The translations under genes were made by a program, and so were the position numbers. Below are positions 8,106 through 15,670 of a stretch of DNA of 38,164 bases, one piece after another. The DNA lies in contig CAIJYD010000001.1 in assembly GCA_903824785.1 (NCBI GenBank), positions 1-38,164 of the forward strand, written 5' to 3'. Position 1 is the first letter of the stretch; every line of letters starts with the position of its first letter. The notes beneath the pieces were generated by a model. The model ran no database searches. It had not been told where the DNA came from and was given only the letters and a program-made list of their open reading frames with translations. The stretch is from an uncultured Bacteroidota bacterium (lineage in GTDB: Bacteria; Bacteroidota; Bacteroidia; Bacteroidales; VadinHA17).

Positions 8106-8175
8106 ATATTTGCCCTCCAGCCCCCGGAACGGGGTATAATAAACATCATTAATAACAGAGCACTGCTATTCGTGG

Positions 8176-10977
8176 TCAGTGTGCTTCAAACCAGTTGTTG
8201 CCTGTTCCCCAGTCTACCAGAAGCGGAACATCAAGCTTAACCGCACCCGACATTTCCTCCAAAACCATGCTTTTAAGTTTTTCAAGTTCGTCTGTTATAA
8301 CTTCAAAGATAAGTTCGTCGTGCACCTGCATGATCATCCTCGACAAATATTTTTCCTTCCGCATCCTGTCATGAATTCTGACCATTGCAATTTTAATAAT
8401 GTCGGCAGCGCTACCCTGAATGGGTGCATTTATTGCGTTTCTTTCGGCGTTACCTCTTACCACCTGATTGCGTGACAGAATATCGGGAAGATATCTTTTT
8501 CTTCCTAACATTGTCGTAACGTATCCAAGGTCCCTTGCCTTCTTAATACTTTCATCCATATACAACTTAACACCGGGATAAGAGCTGAAATAGCCATCAA
8601 TAAGCTCTTTTGCATCTTTTCTTCCGATAGTCAGCCTTTCGGAAAGACCATAGGAAGAAATTCCGTATATAATGCCAAAATTCGCCGTTTTTGCTCTGCT
8701 GCGCATCTCGCGCGTTACATCTTTCAATTCTACTCCGAATATTTTTGCGGCAGTTGCAGCATGAATATCATTTCCTGAACGAAAGTCAGCTATCATGCTT
8801 GTATCTTTGCTCAGATGGGCCATCAGCCGTAATTCGATCTGTGAATAGTCGGCCGAGAAAAAAACATGACCCTCTTCCGGTACGAATGCTTTCCTTATTT
8901 CCCGTCCACGGGCATCTCTTACCGGAATATTCTGAAGGTTAGGATTATTGGAGCTTAGCCTTCCCGTTGAGGCAACAGCCTGATTGTATGAAGTATGAAT
9001 TCTTCCTGTTTTTTTATCTATTAACTGGGGAAGTGCCTCAACATAAGTAGATAATAGTTTTTTAAGGCCTCTGTATTCCAACACCTTATCAACAATTGGA
9101 TGTTTGCTTGTCAGCCGTTGCAGGATCTCTTCATTGGTAATAAACTGCCTTGTTTTGGTAACCTTTGCATTATCATCAAGCTTCAGCCTGATAAAAAGAA
9201 TATCTCCAAGCTGTTTTGGCGAAGAAATGTTGAATTCTGTTCCGGCAAGCAGGTATATTTCTTTTTCAAGAGAAATAATATCTTCGCGGAGGTTTACTGT
9301 AATCGCCTTTAAATCATCCTGATTCAGCTTTACCCCATATCTCTCCATTGATGCCAGCACCCTTATCAGAGGCATCTCAATCTCCTCGGCCAGGCTTCCC
9401 AGTCCCCCGATTATAATAAGCGGTTCAAAAATTCCTTTAAGCTGAAAAGTTATATCAGCATCCTCAACGGCATATTCTTTTAGCTTTTCAACAGGAACCG
9501 ACCGCATGTTTTTCTGATTGTACCCTTTCTCCCCGATAAGCGATTCAATATGGACCGGGCTGTACGACAGGTATGTTTCAGAGAGGAGGTTCATATTATG
9601 CCTCATATCGGGTTCGAGCAGATAATGTGCAATCATTGTGTCGAACAGCTGCCCTTTTACTTCAACCCCGTAATTAGCCAGAACCTGTATGTCGTATTTA
9701 ATATTCTGTCCCGATTTCATGATATCCGGGTTTTCAAAGAGCGGCCGGAGCATTTCAAGGATCTCCTGAGTTTCCTTTTGTGATTCCGGGAAATGAATTA
9801 GATATCCCATCCCTTTCTCCCACGAAAAAGCCAGGGCAACAAGCTCCGCCTCAAGGGTGTTCAGGCTTGTTGTTTCAGTATCAAAACAGAATTCTTTCAG
9901 CCCTCCTGCAGTTTTAGCAAATTCTTCAATCGCCTTCCCGCCTTCAATTATTTTATAGTTGTGAACAACATTGCCAATCGATGTCCTCTCCACCACAGGA
10001 GTCATCACCTCATCTCCGAAAAGCGAGCCCTGAAGTGAATCTTTTTGCGGAACAAAGATCTGTTGCGGTTCCCGGGGCTTCTCGGATTTATCTATTTCGC
10101 CAAGAATACGCGAAGCAATGGTTCTGAATTCAAGTTCGTCAAAAAGAATTTTAAGTCTGACCGGGTCCGGAACTTCCAGGATAAGAGCGGTTTCATCTAA
10201 TTCAACAGGGACATACTGTTCGATAGTAACCAGTTTTTTCGAAAATTCAATCTGCTCCCGGTTATTTTCAATTATCTCTTTCAGTTTCCCTTTCAGCTTA
10301 TCTGTGTTTTTAAAAAGTTCTTCAACACTTCCGTATTCCGATATCAGCTTCATTGCAGTTTTGGGTCCGACACCGGGAGCCCCGGGAATATTATCTGCGG
10401 TATCGCCCATAAGGGCAAGGACATCAATTACCTGTTCCGGTCGCTGAACACAAAATTCTTTTTTTATATCATCAACACCCCATAAAATGGATTCGTTTCC
10501 GCTTCTGGATGGTTTAAACATGAAAACATTTCCAGAGACAAGCTGAGCAAAATCCTTATCCGGAGTCATCATATAAGTCGTAAAACCACGCTCTGAAGCC
10601 TTTCTGGCAAGTGTACCGATAACATCATCTGCCTCAAAACCGGGGTAATCTATTACCGGAATTTTATAAGCTTCAATAAGACGTTTAATGTAGGGAACGG
10701 CCTTTTTAATATCCTCGGGAGTCTCATCGCGGTGAGCTTTATATTCCTTATACATTACATGCCGGAATGTCGGGGTCGGAGTATCGAAAACAACAGCTAT
10801 ATGAGTAGGTTTCTGTTTTTGCAAAACCTCTTCAAGAGCCAAAAGAAATCCGAAAATTGCGGAAGTATTCAAACCAGTTGAGGTTATTCTGGGGTTTTTT
10901 ATGAATGCATAATAGGCTCTGAAAATCAAGGCGTAAGCATCCAGCAGGAATAGTTTTTTTGAATTGTTTTCCGTCAT
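8176..10977 (-). CDS. polA: DNA polymerase I
   Basis: 933 residues with all three domains. The N-terminal 5'-3' exonuclease (about 1-300) has FLLDAYALIFRAYYAF, MTPDKDFAQLV and the helix-hairpin GDTADNIPGAPGVGPKTA. The middle 3'-5' exonuclease keeps the proofreading residues: FDTETTSLN, NIKYDIQVL and YAVEDADITF. The polymerase domain has motif A DYSQIELRLMAHLS, O-helix RAKTANFGIIYGISSYG (Phe at the sugar-discriminating position) and motif C MQVHDELIFEV. The enzyme fills gaps in repair and removes Okazaki primers. Intact exonuclease residues suggest full proofreading, unlike Taq-type enzymes. The gene runs from ATG 10977 and is followed on the same strand by moaD. Confidence 0.97.
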   Translation of the reverse strand: MTENNSKKLFLLDAYALIFRAYYAFIKNPRITSTGLNTSAIFGFLLALEEVLQKQKPTHIAVVFDTPTPTFRHVMYKEYKAHRDETPEDIKKAVPYIKRLIEAYKIPVIDYPGFEADDVIGTLARKASERGFTTYMMTPDKDFAQLVSGNVFMFKPSRSGNESILWGVDDIKKEFCVQRPEQVIDVLALMGDTADNIPGAPGVGPKTAMKLISEYGSVEELFKNTDKLKGKLKEIIENNREQIEFSKKLVTIEQYVPVELDETALILEVPDPVRLKILFDELEFRTIASRILGEIDKSEKPREPQQIFVPQKDSLQGSLFGDEVMTPVVERTSIGNVVHNYKIIEGGKAIEEFAKTAGGLKEFCFDTETTSLNTLEAELVALAFSWEKGMGYLIHFPESQKETQEILEMLRPLFENPDIMKSGQNIKYDIQVLANYGVEVKGQLFDTMIAHYLLEPDMRHNMNLLSETYLSYSPVHIESLIGEKGYNQKNMRSVPVEKLKEYAVEDADITFQLKGIFEPLIIIGGLGSLAEEIEMPLIRVLASMERYGVKLNQDDLKAITVNLREDIISLEKEIYLLAGTEFNISSPKQLGDILFIRLKLDDNAKVTKTRQFITNEEILQRLTSKHPIVDKVLEYRGLKKLLSTYVEALPQLIDKKTGRIHTSYNQAVASTGRLSSNNPNLQNIPVRDARGREIRKAFVPEEGHVFFSADYSQIELRLMAHLSKDTSMIADFRSGNDIHAATAAKIFGVELKDVTREMRSRAKTANFGIIYGISSYGLSERLTIGRKDAKELIDGYFSSYPGVKLYMDESIKKARDLGYVTTMLGRKRYLPDILSRNQVVRGNAERNAINAPIQGSAADIIKIAMVRIHDRMRKEKYLSRMIMQVHDELIFEVITDELEKLKSMVLEEMSGAVKLDVPLLVDWGTGNNWFEAH

Positions 10978-11061
10978 TTACTGATTATTATTTTTAAAGT
11001 ATACTAACAATTAAAGCGACTCGTTCAAAGAAAAACTCAAAACTCTAATCTCCAAACTTCT

Positions 11062-11514
11062 TCATATATTATCTGAAGCAAACCATTCAGCGTATGAGGT
11101 TGCCGTTTCATAAAGCTTCAGGCTGAAGAGTTTTACTCCTGCCGGCAATTGGCTTTTAATCCTGAAGGCAAAATCTGACACCAGATTTTCGCAGGTTGGT
11201 TGATAATCAACCAATACGGTATTCCCAAACATCTTTTTAAAAAGTTCTGTTTTTTCCTTATCATACCGCCTGCTGACAACAACCGAATGATCAAAAACAG
11301 TAACAATTTCTTTTCTGACAATCCTTTTAAGATCTGTAAAATCTATAACCATACCATTCTTGGGATTTTCCTCGTCGTTGGCAGGAGTTCCGGAAATGGT
11401 TACAAAAAGACGATAGGAATGGCCATGTACATTTCTGCACGGACCATCATAATTCCACAGAAGATGTGACATTTCAAAAGAAAATTCCTTGGTTACCCGA
11501 ATTACTGAAGCCAT
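11062..11514 (-). CDS. queD: 6-carboxytetrahydropterin synthase (QueD/PTPS family)
   Basis: 150 residues. Zinc ligands are His17 (FEMSHLLW) and His30 with His32 in CRNVHGHSYRL; Cys26 is the catalytic thiol. MVIDFTDLKRIV, FDHSVVV and CENLVSDFAFRI complete the family pattern, and LKLYETATSYAEW carries the pterin-anchoring Glu. QueD converts 7,8-dihydroneopterin triphosphate to 6-carboxytetrahydropterin, the first committed queuosine step; eukaryote-type PTPS shares the fold. QueE and QueC are not in the window, so the queuosine role is from family knowledge. A perfect minus-strand -7 box (TAATTTTG, plus-strand 11540-11547) sits 25 bp upstream. The gene is divergent from the acyl-CoA synthetase. 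Confidence 0.9.
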   Translation of the reverse strand: MASVIRVTKEFSFEMSHLLWNYDGPCRNVHGHSYRLFVTISGTPANDEENPKNGMVIDFTDLKRIVRKEIVTVFDHSVVVSRRYDKEKTELFKKMFGNTVLVDYQPTCENLVSDFAFRIKSQLPAGVKLFSLKLYETATSYAEWFASDNI

Positions 11515-11642
11515 AATATATGAATTGAAAAATAATTTACAAAATTAACCTTTCCGCCCGATAAAGGTTAATGGTTTCGTTATGGTTTTTCCCTATTTCT
11601 GCAATATCTTCAATCAATCAACCATTCTCTCAAAATATTTTA

Positions 11643-11650
11643 TACCTTTG
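11643..11650 (+). promoter_or_regulatory. Bacteroidota -7 box upstream of the acyl-CoA synthetase
   Basis: TACCTTTG matches TAnnTTTG exactly and lies 31 bp before the ATG. No clear -33 TTG at 19-21 bp upstream was found, so only half of the promoter is supported. Confidence 0.35.
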
Positions 11651-11681
11651 CAATTCATAATTGGCTTAACAATAAGGGATA

Positions 11682-13328
11682 ATGGAAGAAAACGGTATCA
11701 GGTTAACTTTCCCTGCGATGTTTGGTGAAACATTAAGAAAGTCCGGGAAATGCAATGCATATGCATTTGTGGGAGAAGAACCCAAGACCTACGAAACAGT
11801 AAATAAGGAGATTCAGGCTTTGATAGCGTTCCTTGAAAAGAACGGGATCTGCCCCGGAGACAGGGTGGCTCTGCTGAGTTCCAATATGCCTAACTGGGGT
11901 GTTGCTTTCTTTTCCATAACCTTTATGGGTGCTATAGTTGTTCCTATACTTCCTGATTTTTCAGTTACAGAAGTTACCAATGTTCTGGAACACTCTGGCG
12001 CGAGGGCCATTTTTATATCCTCTGCACTTTTGCCACGAATAGAAGGCTTTAAGTCAGATATCCTCAAAACAGCTATTCTTATTGAAGACAATTCCTTCCT
12101 CTTTTCTGATAAAGGTGCATCATCATTTGACCCATCTTCTCTTCCTGTTAAAAAATATGATGTTGAGGAGGAAGACCTGGCATCGATTATTTATACTTCC
12201 GGTACAACAGGACGTTCAAAAGGGGTAATGCTCACCCATAAGAACATCACCTTTAATGCTTTGAAAGGCAAAGTAATACAACCAATGGACGAAACTGACC
12301 GGTTTCTTTCTGTGCTGCCATTGTCGCACACTTATGAAAATACACTCGGATTGGTTTTGCCGATGCTTTGCGGTTGTTGTGTTTATTATCTGCGGAAACC
12401 ACCAACCCCTGCAGTTCTTGTTCCTGCCATGGCTGAAGTAAAACCGACAGTGATGCTGACTGTTCCGCTGATAATTGAAAAGATCTATTTTAACAGAATT
12501 ATGCCTGCATTCAGGGATAAGCTGATACTCAAGCTTCTGTACAAGATTCCTCTCTTCAGAAAAATACTTAATAAAGCTGCCGGGAAAAAACTTATGACAA
12601 CATTTGGCGGGGAGCTTAAATTTTATGGAGTCGGAGGTGCCAAACTCAATAAAACAGTTGAGAAATTCCTGATTGAAGCAAAATTTCCGTATGCAATCGG
12701 GTACGGCCTTACTGAAACATCTCCACTTCTTGCGGGTGCAAATCCTTCAAAATCAGTATATGAATCAACAGGTCCTGTAATTGAAGGGTTAGAGCTTAAA
12801 ATAAACAACCCCGATAAAAAAACCGGGGAGGGCGAAATCTGGGCTAAAGGACCTACCATTATGAAGGGCTATTATAAGGAACCTGAAATGACAAATGAGG
12901 TTCTGACACCCGATGGCTGGTTTAAAACCGGAGATCTCGGAACCCTTGACAGGAATAATAACCTGTTTATAAAAGGAAGATTAAAAAACATGATCCTGAG
13001 TTCCAGCGGAGAGAATATATATCCCGAGGAGATTGAGTCTATAATCAACAACTTCCGTTTCGTTGTGGAGTCGCTTGTTGTTCAGCAGAAAGGAAAACTG
13101 GTAGCTCTGGTTCACATTAATATGGAAGAGCTCGAGAAGAAATATCACGATCTGAAGCAGGATGTTTCTAAACAGTTTGATGTTAAGGTGGAAGAGGTCT
13201 TAAATGAATTGCAGCAGTATGTAAACACCCATGTAAGTAAATTCAGTCAGATCCAAAAAGTTGTATTGCAGCCTGTTCCTTTTCAAAAAACAGCAACAAT
13301 GAAGATAAAGAGGTTTCTGTATACCTGA
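11682..13328 (+). CDS. AMP-dependent long-chain fatty acid-CoA ligase
   Basis: 548 residues of the ANL adenylating superfamily. The phosphate loop is IIYTSGTTGRSKGVMLTH (about residues 168-185), motif II is YGLTETSPLL, and GWFKTGDLG, FIKGRLKNMILSSSGENIYP form the hinge and C-terminal domain; the terminal TMKIKRFLYT carries the catalytic lysine region. LPLSHTYENTLGLVLPMLCG is typical of long-chain acyl-CoA synthetases. It activates fatty acids to acyl-CoA, with ATP going to AMP and PPi, in the cytoplasm or at the inner membrane. It stands alone between divergent queD and the convergent sod gene. Chain-length preference cannot be read from the sequence. Confidence 0.88.
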   Translation: MEENGIRLTFPAMFGETLRKSGKCNAYAFVGEEPKTYETVNKEIQALIAFLEKNGICPGDRVALLSSNMPNWGVAFFSITFMGAIVVPILPDFSVTEVTNVLEHSGARAIFISSALLPRIEGFKSDILKTAILIEDNSFLFSDKGASSFDPSSLPVKKYDVEEEDLASIIYTSGTTGRSKGVMLTHKNITFNALKGKVIQPMDETDRFLSVLPLSHTYENTLGLVLPMLCGCCVYYLRKPPTPAVLVPAMAEVKPTVMLTVPLIIEKIYFNRIMPAFRDKLILKLLYKIPLFRKILNKAAGKKLMTTFGGELKFYGVGGAKLNKTVEKFLIEAKFPYAIGYGLTETSPLLAGANPSKSVYESTGPVIEGLELKINNPDKKTGEGEIWAKGPTIMKGYYKEPEMTNEVLTPDGWFKTGDLGTLDRNNNLFIKGRLKNMILSSSGENIYPEEIESIINNFRFVVESLVVQQKGKLVALVHINMEELEKKYHDLKQDVSKQFDVKVEEVLNELQQYVNTHVSKFSQIQKVVLQPVPFQKTATMKIKRFLYT

Positions 13329-13406
13329 TCAGATCCCTCTCATCTTTATAAATTTATAGTAAAGAGCAGCAATGTACCTTAGCAGCCCGGAGGAGTTGTT
13401 TCCGGG

Positions 13407-14135
13407 TTAACCTTTAAGAGCCTGCTGATACCTCTTGTTTACCTCTTCCCAGTTAACAACATTCCAGAAAGCATCAATATAATCAGCTCTCTTATTCTGA
13501 TATTTAAGATAGTAGGCATGCTCCCAGACATCAAGAGTCAACAGAGGAGTTCCTTTAACCAGAGAGCTGTCCATAAGTGGATTATCCTGATTCGGCGTAC
13601 TTCCAACTGCCAGATTTTGTTCTGTATTAAGGTATAACCAGGCCCACCCGCTTCCAAACCGTGTTTTGGCTGCTGTGTTAAATGCTTCTTTTAGTTTATC
13701 AACAGAACCAAATGCCTTCGTAATTGCTGAAGAAAATTCCGGTGAAGGACCTGCAGAACCTGTAATGAGATTATTCCAGAAAAACAGATGGTTATAATAA
13801 CCTCCGCCATTATTCCTTACGGCATCGGGTTGTTTTGATACTGATGCAAAAACTGCGGCCATTGTCATCCCTTCAAGAGGAGTGCCTTTAATGGCATTCA
13901 TAAAATTCGTGTAGTAGGCTCTGTGATGCTTATCGTAGTGAATCTCCATTGTTCTGGCATCAATATAAGGTTCAAGAGCATTGTATGCATAAGGTAATTT
14001 AGGAAACTCTGCCGATGGAGTACCTTCAATTCCGGAAGCTTTTACGGTTACCTGGTCATTACCAAGTACCATCGGACTAATATAGGCTGCTGCTGTTATT
14101 AACCCTACTGACTTAACAAAATTTCTTCTTTCCAT
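13407..14135 (-). CDS. sodA: Superoxide dismutase, Mn-type, with Tat signal
   Basis: 242 residues. The N-terminus MERRNFVKSVGLITAAAYIS has a twin-arginine motif (Arg3-Arg4) and a hydrophobic stretch, so export through Tat is predicted, as a periplasmic or anchored enzyme. Metal ligands are His66 (MEIHYDKHHRAYY), His116 (GGYYNHLFFW), Asp202 and His206 (DVWEHAYYLKYQNKR). The outer-sphere Gln lies in the C-terminal domain (Gln183, PNQDNPL) and the N-domain counterpart is Gly (RNNGGGYYNH), the manganese-SOD arrangement rather than the iron one; a cambialistic enzyme remains possible. It points away from the respiratory cluster and probably protects the envelope from superoxide. Confidence 0.93.
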   Translation of the reverse strand: MERRNFVKSVGLITAAAYISPMVLGNDQVTVKASGIEGTPSAEFPKLPYAYNALEPYIDARTMEIHYDKHHRAYYTNFMNAIKGTPLEGMTMAAVFASVSKQPDAVRNNGGGYYNHLFFWNNLITGSAGPSPEFSSAITKAFGSVDKLKEAFNTAAKTRFGSGWAWLYLNTEQNLAVGSTPNQDNPLMDSSLVKGTPLLTLDVWEHAYYLKYQNKRADYIDAFWNVVNWEEVNKRYQQALKG

Positions 14136-14166
14136 GATTTTAAATGTTTTATATCAGAAACATAAT

Positions 14167-14198
14167 GAAACTTACTTTGTTCACCACTAATTTACAAA
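14167..14198 (-). promoter_or_regulatory. Candidate promoter of the superoxide dismutase gene
   Basis: On the minus strand TTTG (plus-strand 14195-14198) is followed after exactly 20 nt by TAAGTTTC (plus-strand 14167-14174), which matches seven of eight positions of TAnnTTTG. Both elements and their spacing fit the Bacteroidota sigma-ABfr consensus. It lies about 30 bp from the start codon. Confidence 0.4.
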
Positions 14199-14309
14199 TT
14201 TTTGAGGAATGCTATGTTTTTTGACATATTTGGATTCAGTCCGAAAAAAATTCATACTTTTATGCGCGCATATTTAGTAAGTAACTCCTTAACTTTAAAT
14301 TTATTGAAG

Positions 14310-14651
14310 ATGAATATTCACAAAAAAGCTGCAGGGTTGGTTGTTTTTGTTTTATTACTATTCATATTCGCCTGCGGCGGGAACAATAAAAAAGCTCAAA
14401 AACAGGAATCAGCTATTATGGAAGTATCAATTGATGGCATGACTTGCCTCGGCTGTGAACAGACAATTCAGAAGAACATTACAGCTCTTGAAGGAATAAA
14501 ATCTGTTAAGGCTTCTTTTACTACCGGGAATGCAATAATCGAGTATTTCCCGGCAATTATTGATACCGGCAAAATTAAAGAAACTGTAACCGGGTCAGGG
14601 TATCTGGTAAAAAAATTTATAATACAGCCTAAGGAGGGTAATAAAAATTAA
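14310..14651 (+). CDS. HMA-domain lipoprotein, probable copper chaperone
   Basis: 113 residues. A lipoprotein signal (VVFVLLLFIFAC, Cys22 as lipid site) is followed by a short linker and a heavy-metal-associated domain with GMTCLGCEQTIQ; Cys46 and Cys49 form the CxxC metal site. The fold then continues with KSVKASFTTGNAIIEYFP and GSGYLVKKF. HMA domains carry Cu(I) or other soft metals; this one would be tethered in the envelope. The frame is open from 14202, but only ATG 14310 gives a proper lipoprotein signal. It ends 44 bp before the ferredoxin-like gene, so it probably heads the respiratory cluster and could supply copper for CuA/CuB. Mercury or zinc binding cannot be excluded. Confidence 0.8.
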   Translation: MNIHKKAAGLVVFVLLLFIFACGGNNKKAQKQESAIMEVSIDGMTCLGCEQTIQKNITALEGIKSVKASFTTGNAIIEYFPAIIDTGKIKETVTGSGYLVKKFIIQPKEGNKN

Positions 14652-14695
14652 TCGGGGAAGATCCCTCCCGTCTCAGCAATTTCATACCAATCTCT

Positions 14696-15670
14696 ATGAG
14701 TGAGAAAAAGAATAAAAAAAGTTCTGAGGATTCTAAAATTGATGAAGCACTGGAGTCGTCACGCCGTGATTTTCTAAAGAAAGTCGGGATTGTCGGTGCT
14801 GCCTCTGTAACAGGTGCAGCTGCCGTATATTCGGGATACCGGTATGAAAAATCTAAATCAACCGGTGACACCATAAAAGTCCTTACAGAAGATAACCGGT
14901 TGGTTGAAATTCCAAAAGATCAGGTAAAAGATTACAAACCTGGCCTTAAAGTTCTTCAGACCAGAGGGCGCGAGGGAATCAACGGAAAACGGTGGGTTAT
15001 GGTAATTGACCTTTCCCGGTGCAGAAATGCCAGAAAGTGCGTGAATGCCTGTCAGGGCGCTCACTATCTCAGACCATACGAATATCATATCAATACGCTT
15101 GTTATGCAGGAGTCTGTTAACACACCTGCCTACTATATGCCAAAAACATGTCAGCATTGCGATAATCCTCCCTGTGTTTCCGTTTGTCCTGTCGATGCAA
15201 CTTTTAAGAGGCAGGATGGAATTGTTCTTATAGATAATGAGAGGTGTATCGGCTGCCGGTTTTGTATGGCTGCCTGTCCCTATTCAGCAAGAATGTTCCA
15301 TTGGCAGGAACCCCTTTCTAAAGAAGCAGATAAAGGCAAGGAATATAATATTGAGCTTAACGTTCCTCAAAAAAAGGGTACTATCTCAAAATGTCTTTTC
15401 AGTGCCGACAGGTTACGTGAAGATGTATTGCCTTATTGCGTATCAGCCTGCCCGAACGGAGTGTTCTATTTCGGAGATGAAAATGAGAATGCGGTAACAA
15501 ACGGAACAACAAAAGAGACTGTAAGCCTTAGCGAACTTCTTGAGAAGAACGGCGCTTACCGCCTGATGGCAGAACTTGGCACAAAACCAAGAGTATATTA
15601 TCTTCCTCCTAAAAACAGGCTATTTAAATTTGAAAAAGGGGCGGAAACCGACTATAAGGAAACAACATGA
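14696..15670 (+). CDS. Tat-exported ferredoxin-like subunit of an NrfD-type respiratory complex
   Basis: 324 residues. SSRRDFLKKVGIVGAAS (Arg23-Arg24) is a Tat signal, placing the protein on the periplasmic face. The core resembles DmsB/PsrB/ActB four-cluster ferredoxins. Motif II is complete (Cys152, 155, 160, 164; CQHCDNPPCVSVCP) and so is motif III (Cys184, 187, 190, 194; CIGCRFCMAACP). Motif I is CRNARKCVNAC (Cys109, Ala112, Cys115, Cys119) and motif IV is Cys233, Ser236, Cys248, Cys252, so each lacks its second cysteine. Two normal [4Fe-4S] clusters and two three-Cys sites are expected. The gene overlaps the NrfD gene by 4 bp (ATGA). No molybdopterin subunit is present. It probably wires quinol oxidation to a cytochrome c. 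Confidence 0.85.
   Translation: MSEKKNKKSSEDSKIDEALESSRRDFLKKVGIVGAASVTGAAAVYSGYRYEKSKSTGDTIKVLTEDNRLVEIPKDQVKDYKPGLKVLQTRGREGINGKRWVMVIDLSRCRNARKCVNACQGAHYLRPYEYHINTLVMQESVNTPAYYMPKTCQHCDNPPCVSVCPVDATFKRQDGIVLIDNERCIGCRFCMAACPYSARMFHWQEPLSKEADKGKEYNIELNVPQKKGTISKCLFSADRLREDVLPYCVSACPNGVFYFGDENENAVTNGTTKETVSLSELLEKNGAYRLMAELGTKPRVYYLPPKNRLFKFEKGAETDYKETT

Noticed and set aside
8105-8112. Perfect TAnnTTTG box (TATATTTG) on the plus strand
   Set aside because: It points into the antisense of polA where no plus-strand gene is supported; likely chance.
8122-8134. GC-rich hairpin (5-bp stem, 3-nt loop) between polA and moaD
   Set aside because: No T-tract follows on either strand, so it is not supported as an intrinsic terminator.
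13386-13406. CCCGGA/TCCGGG inverted repeat between the acyl-CoA synthetase and sod genes
   Set aside because: Only a 6-bp stem with a 9-nt loop and no T-run on either side; too weak to call as a terminator.
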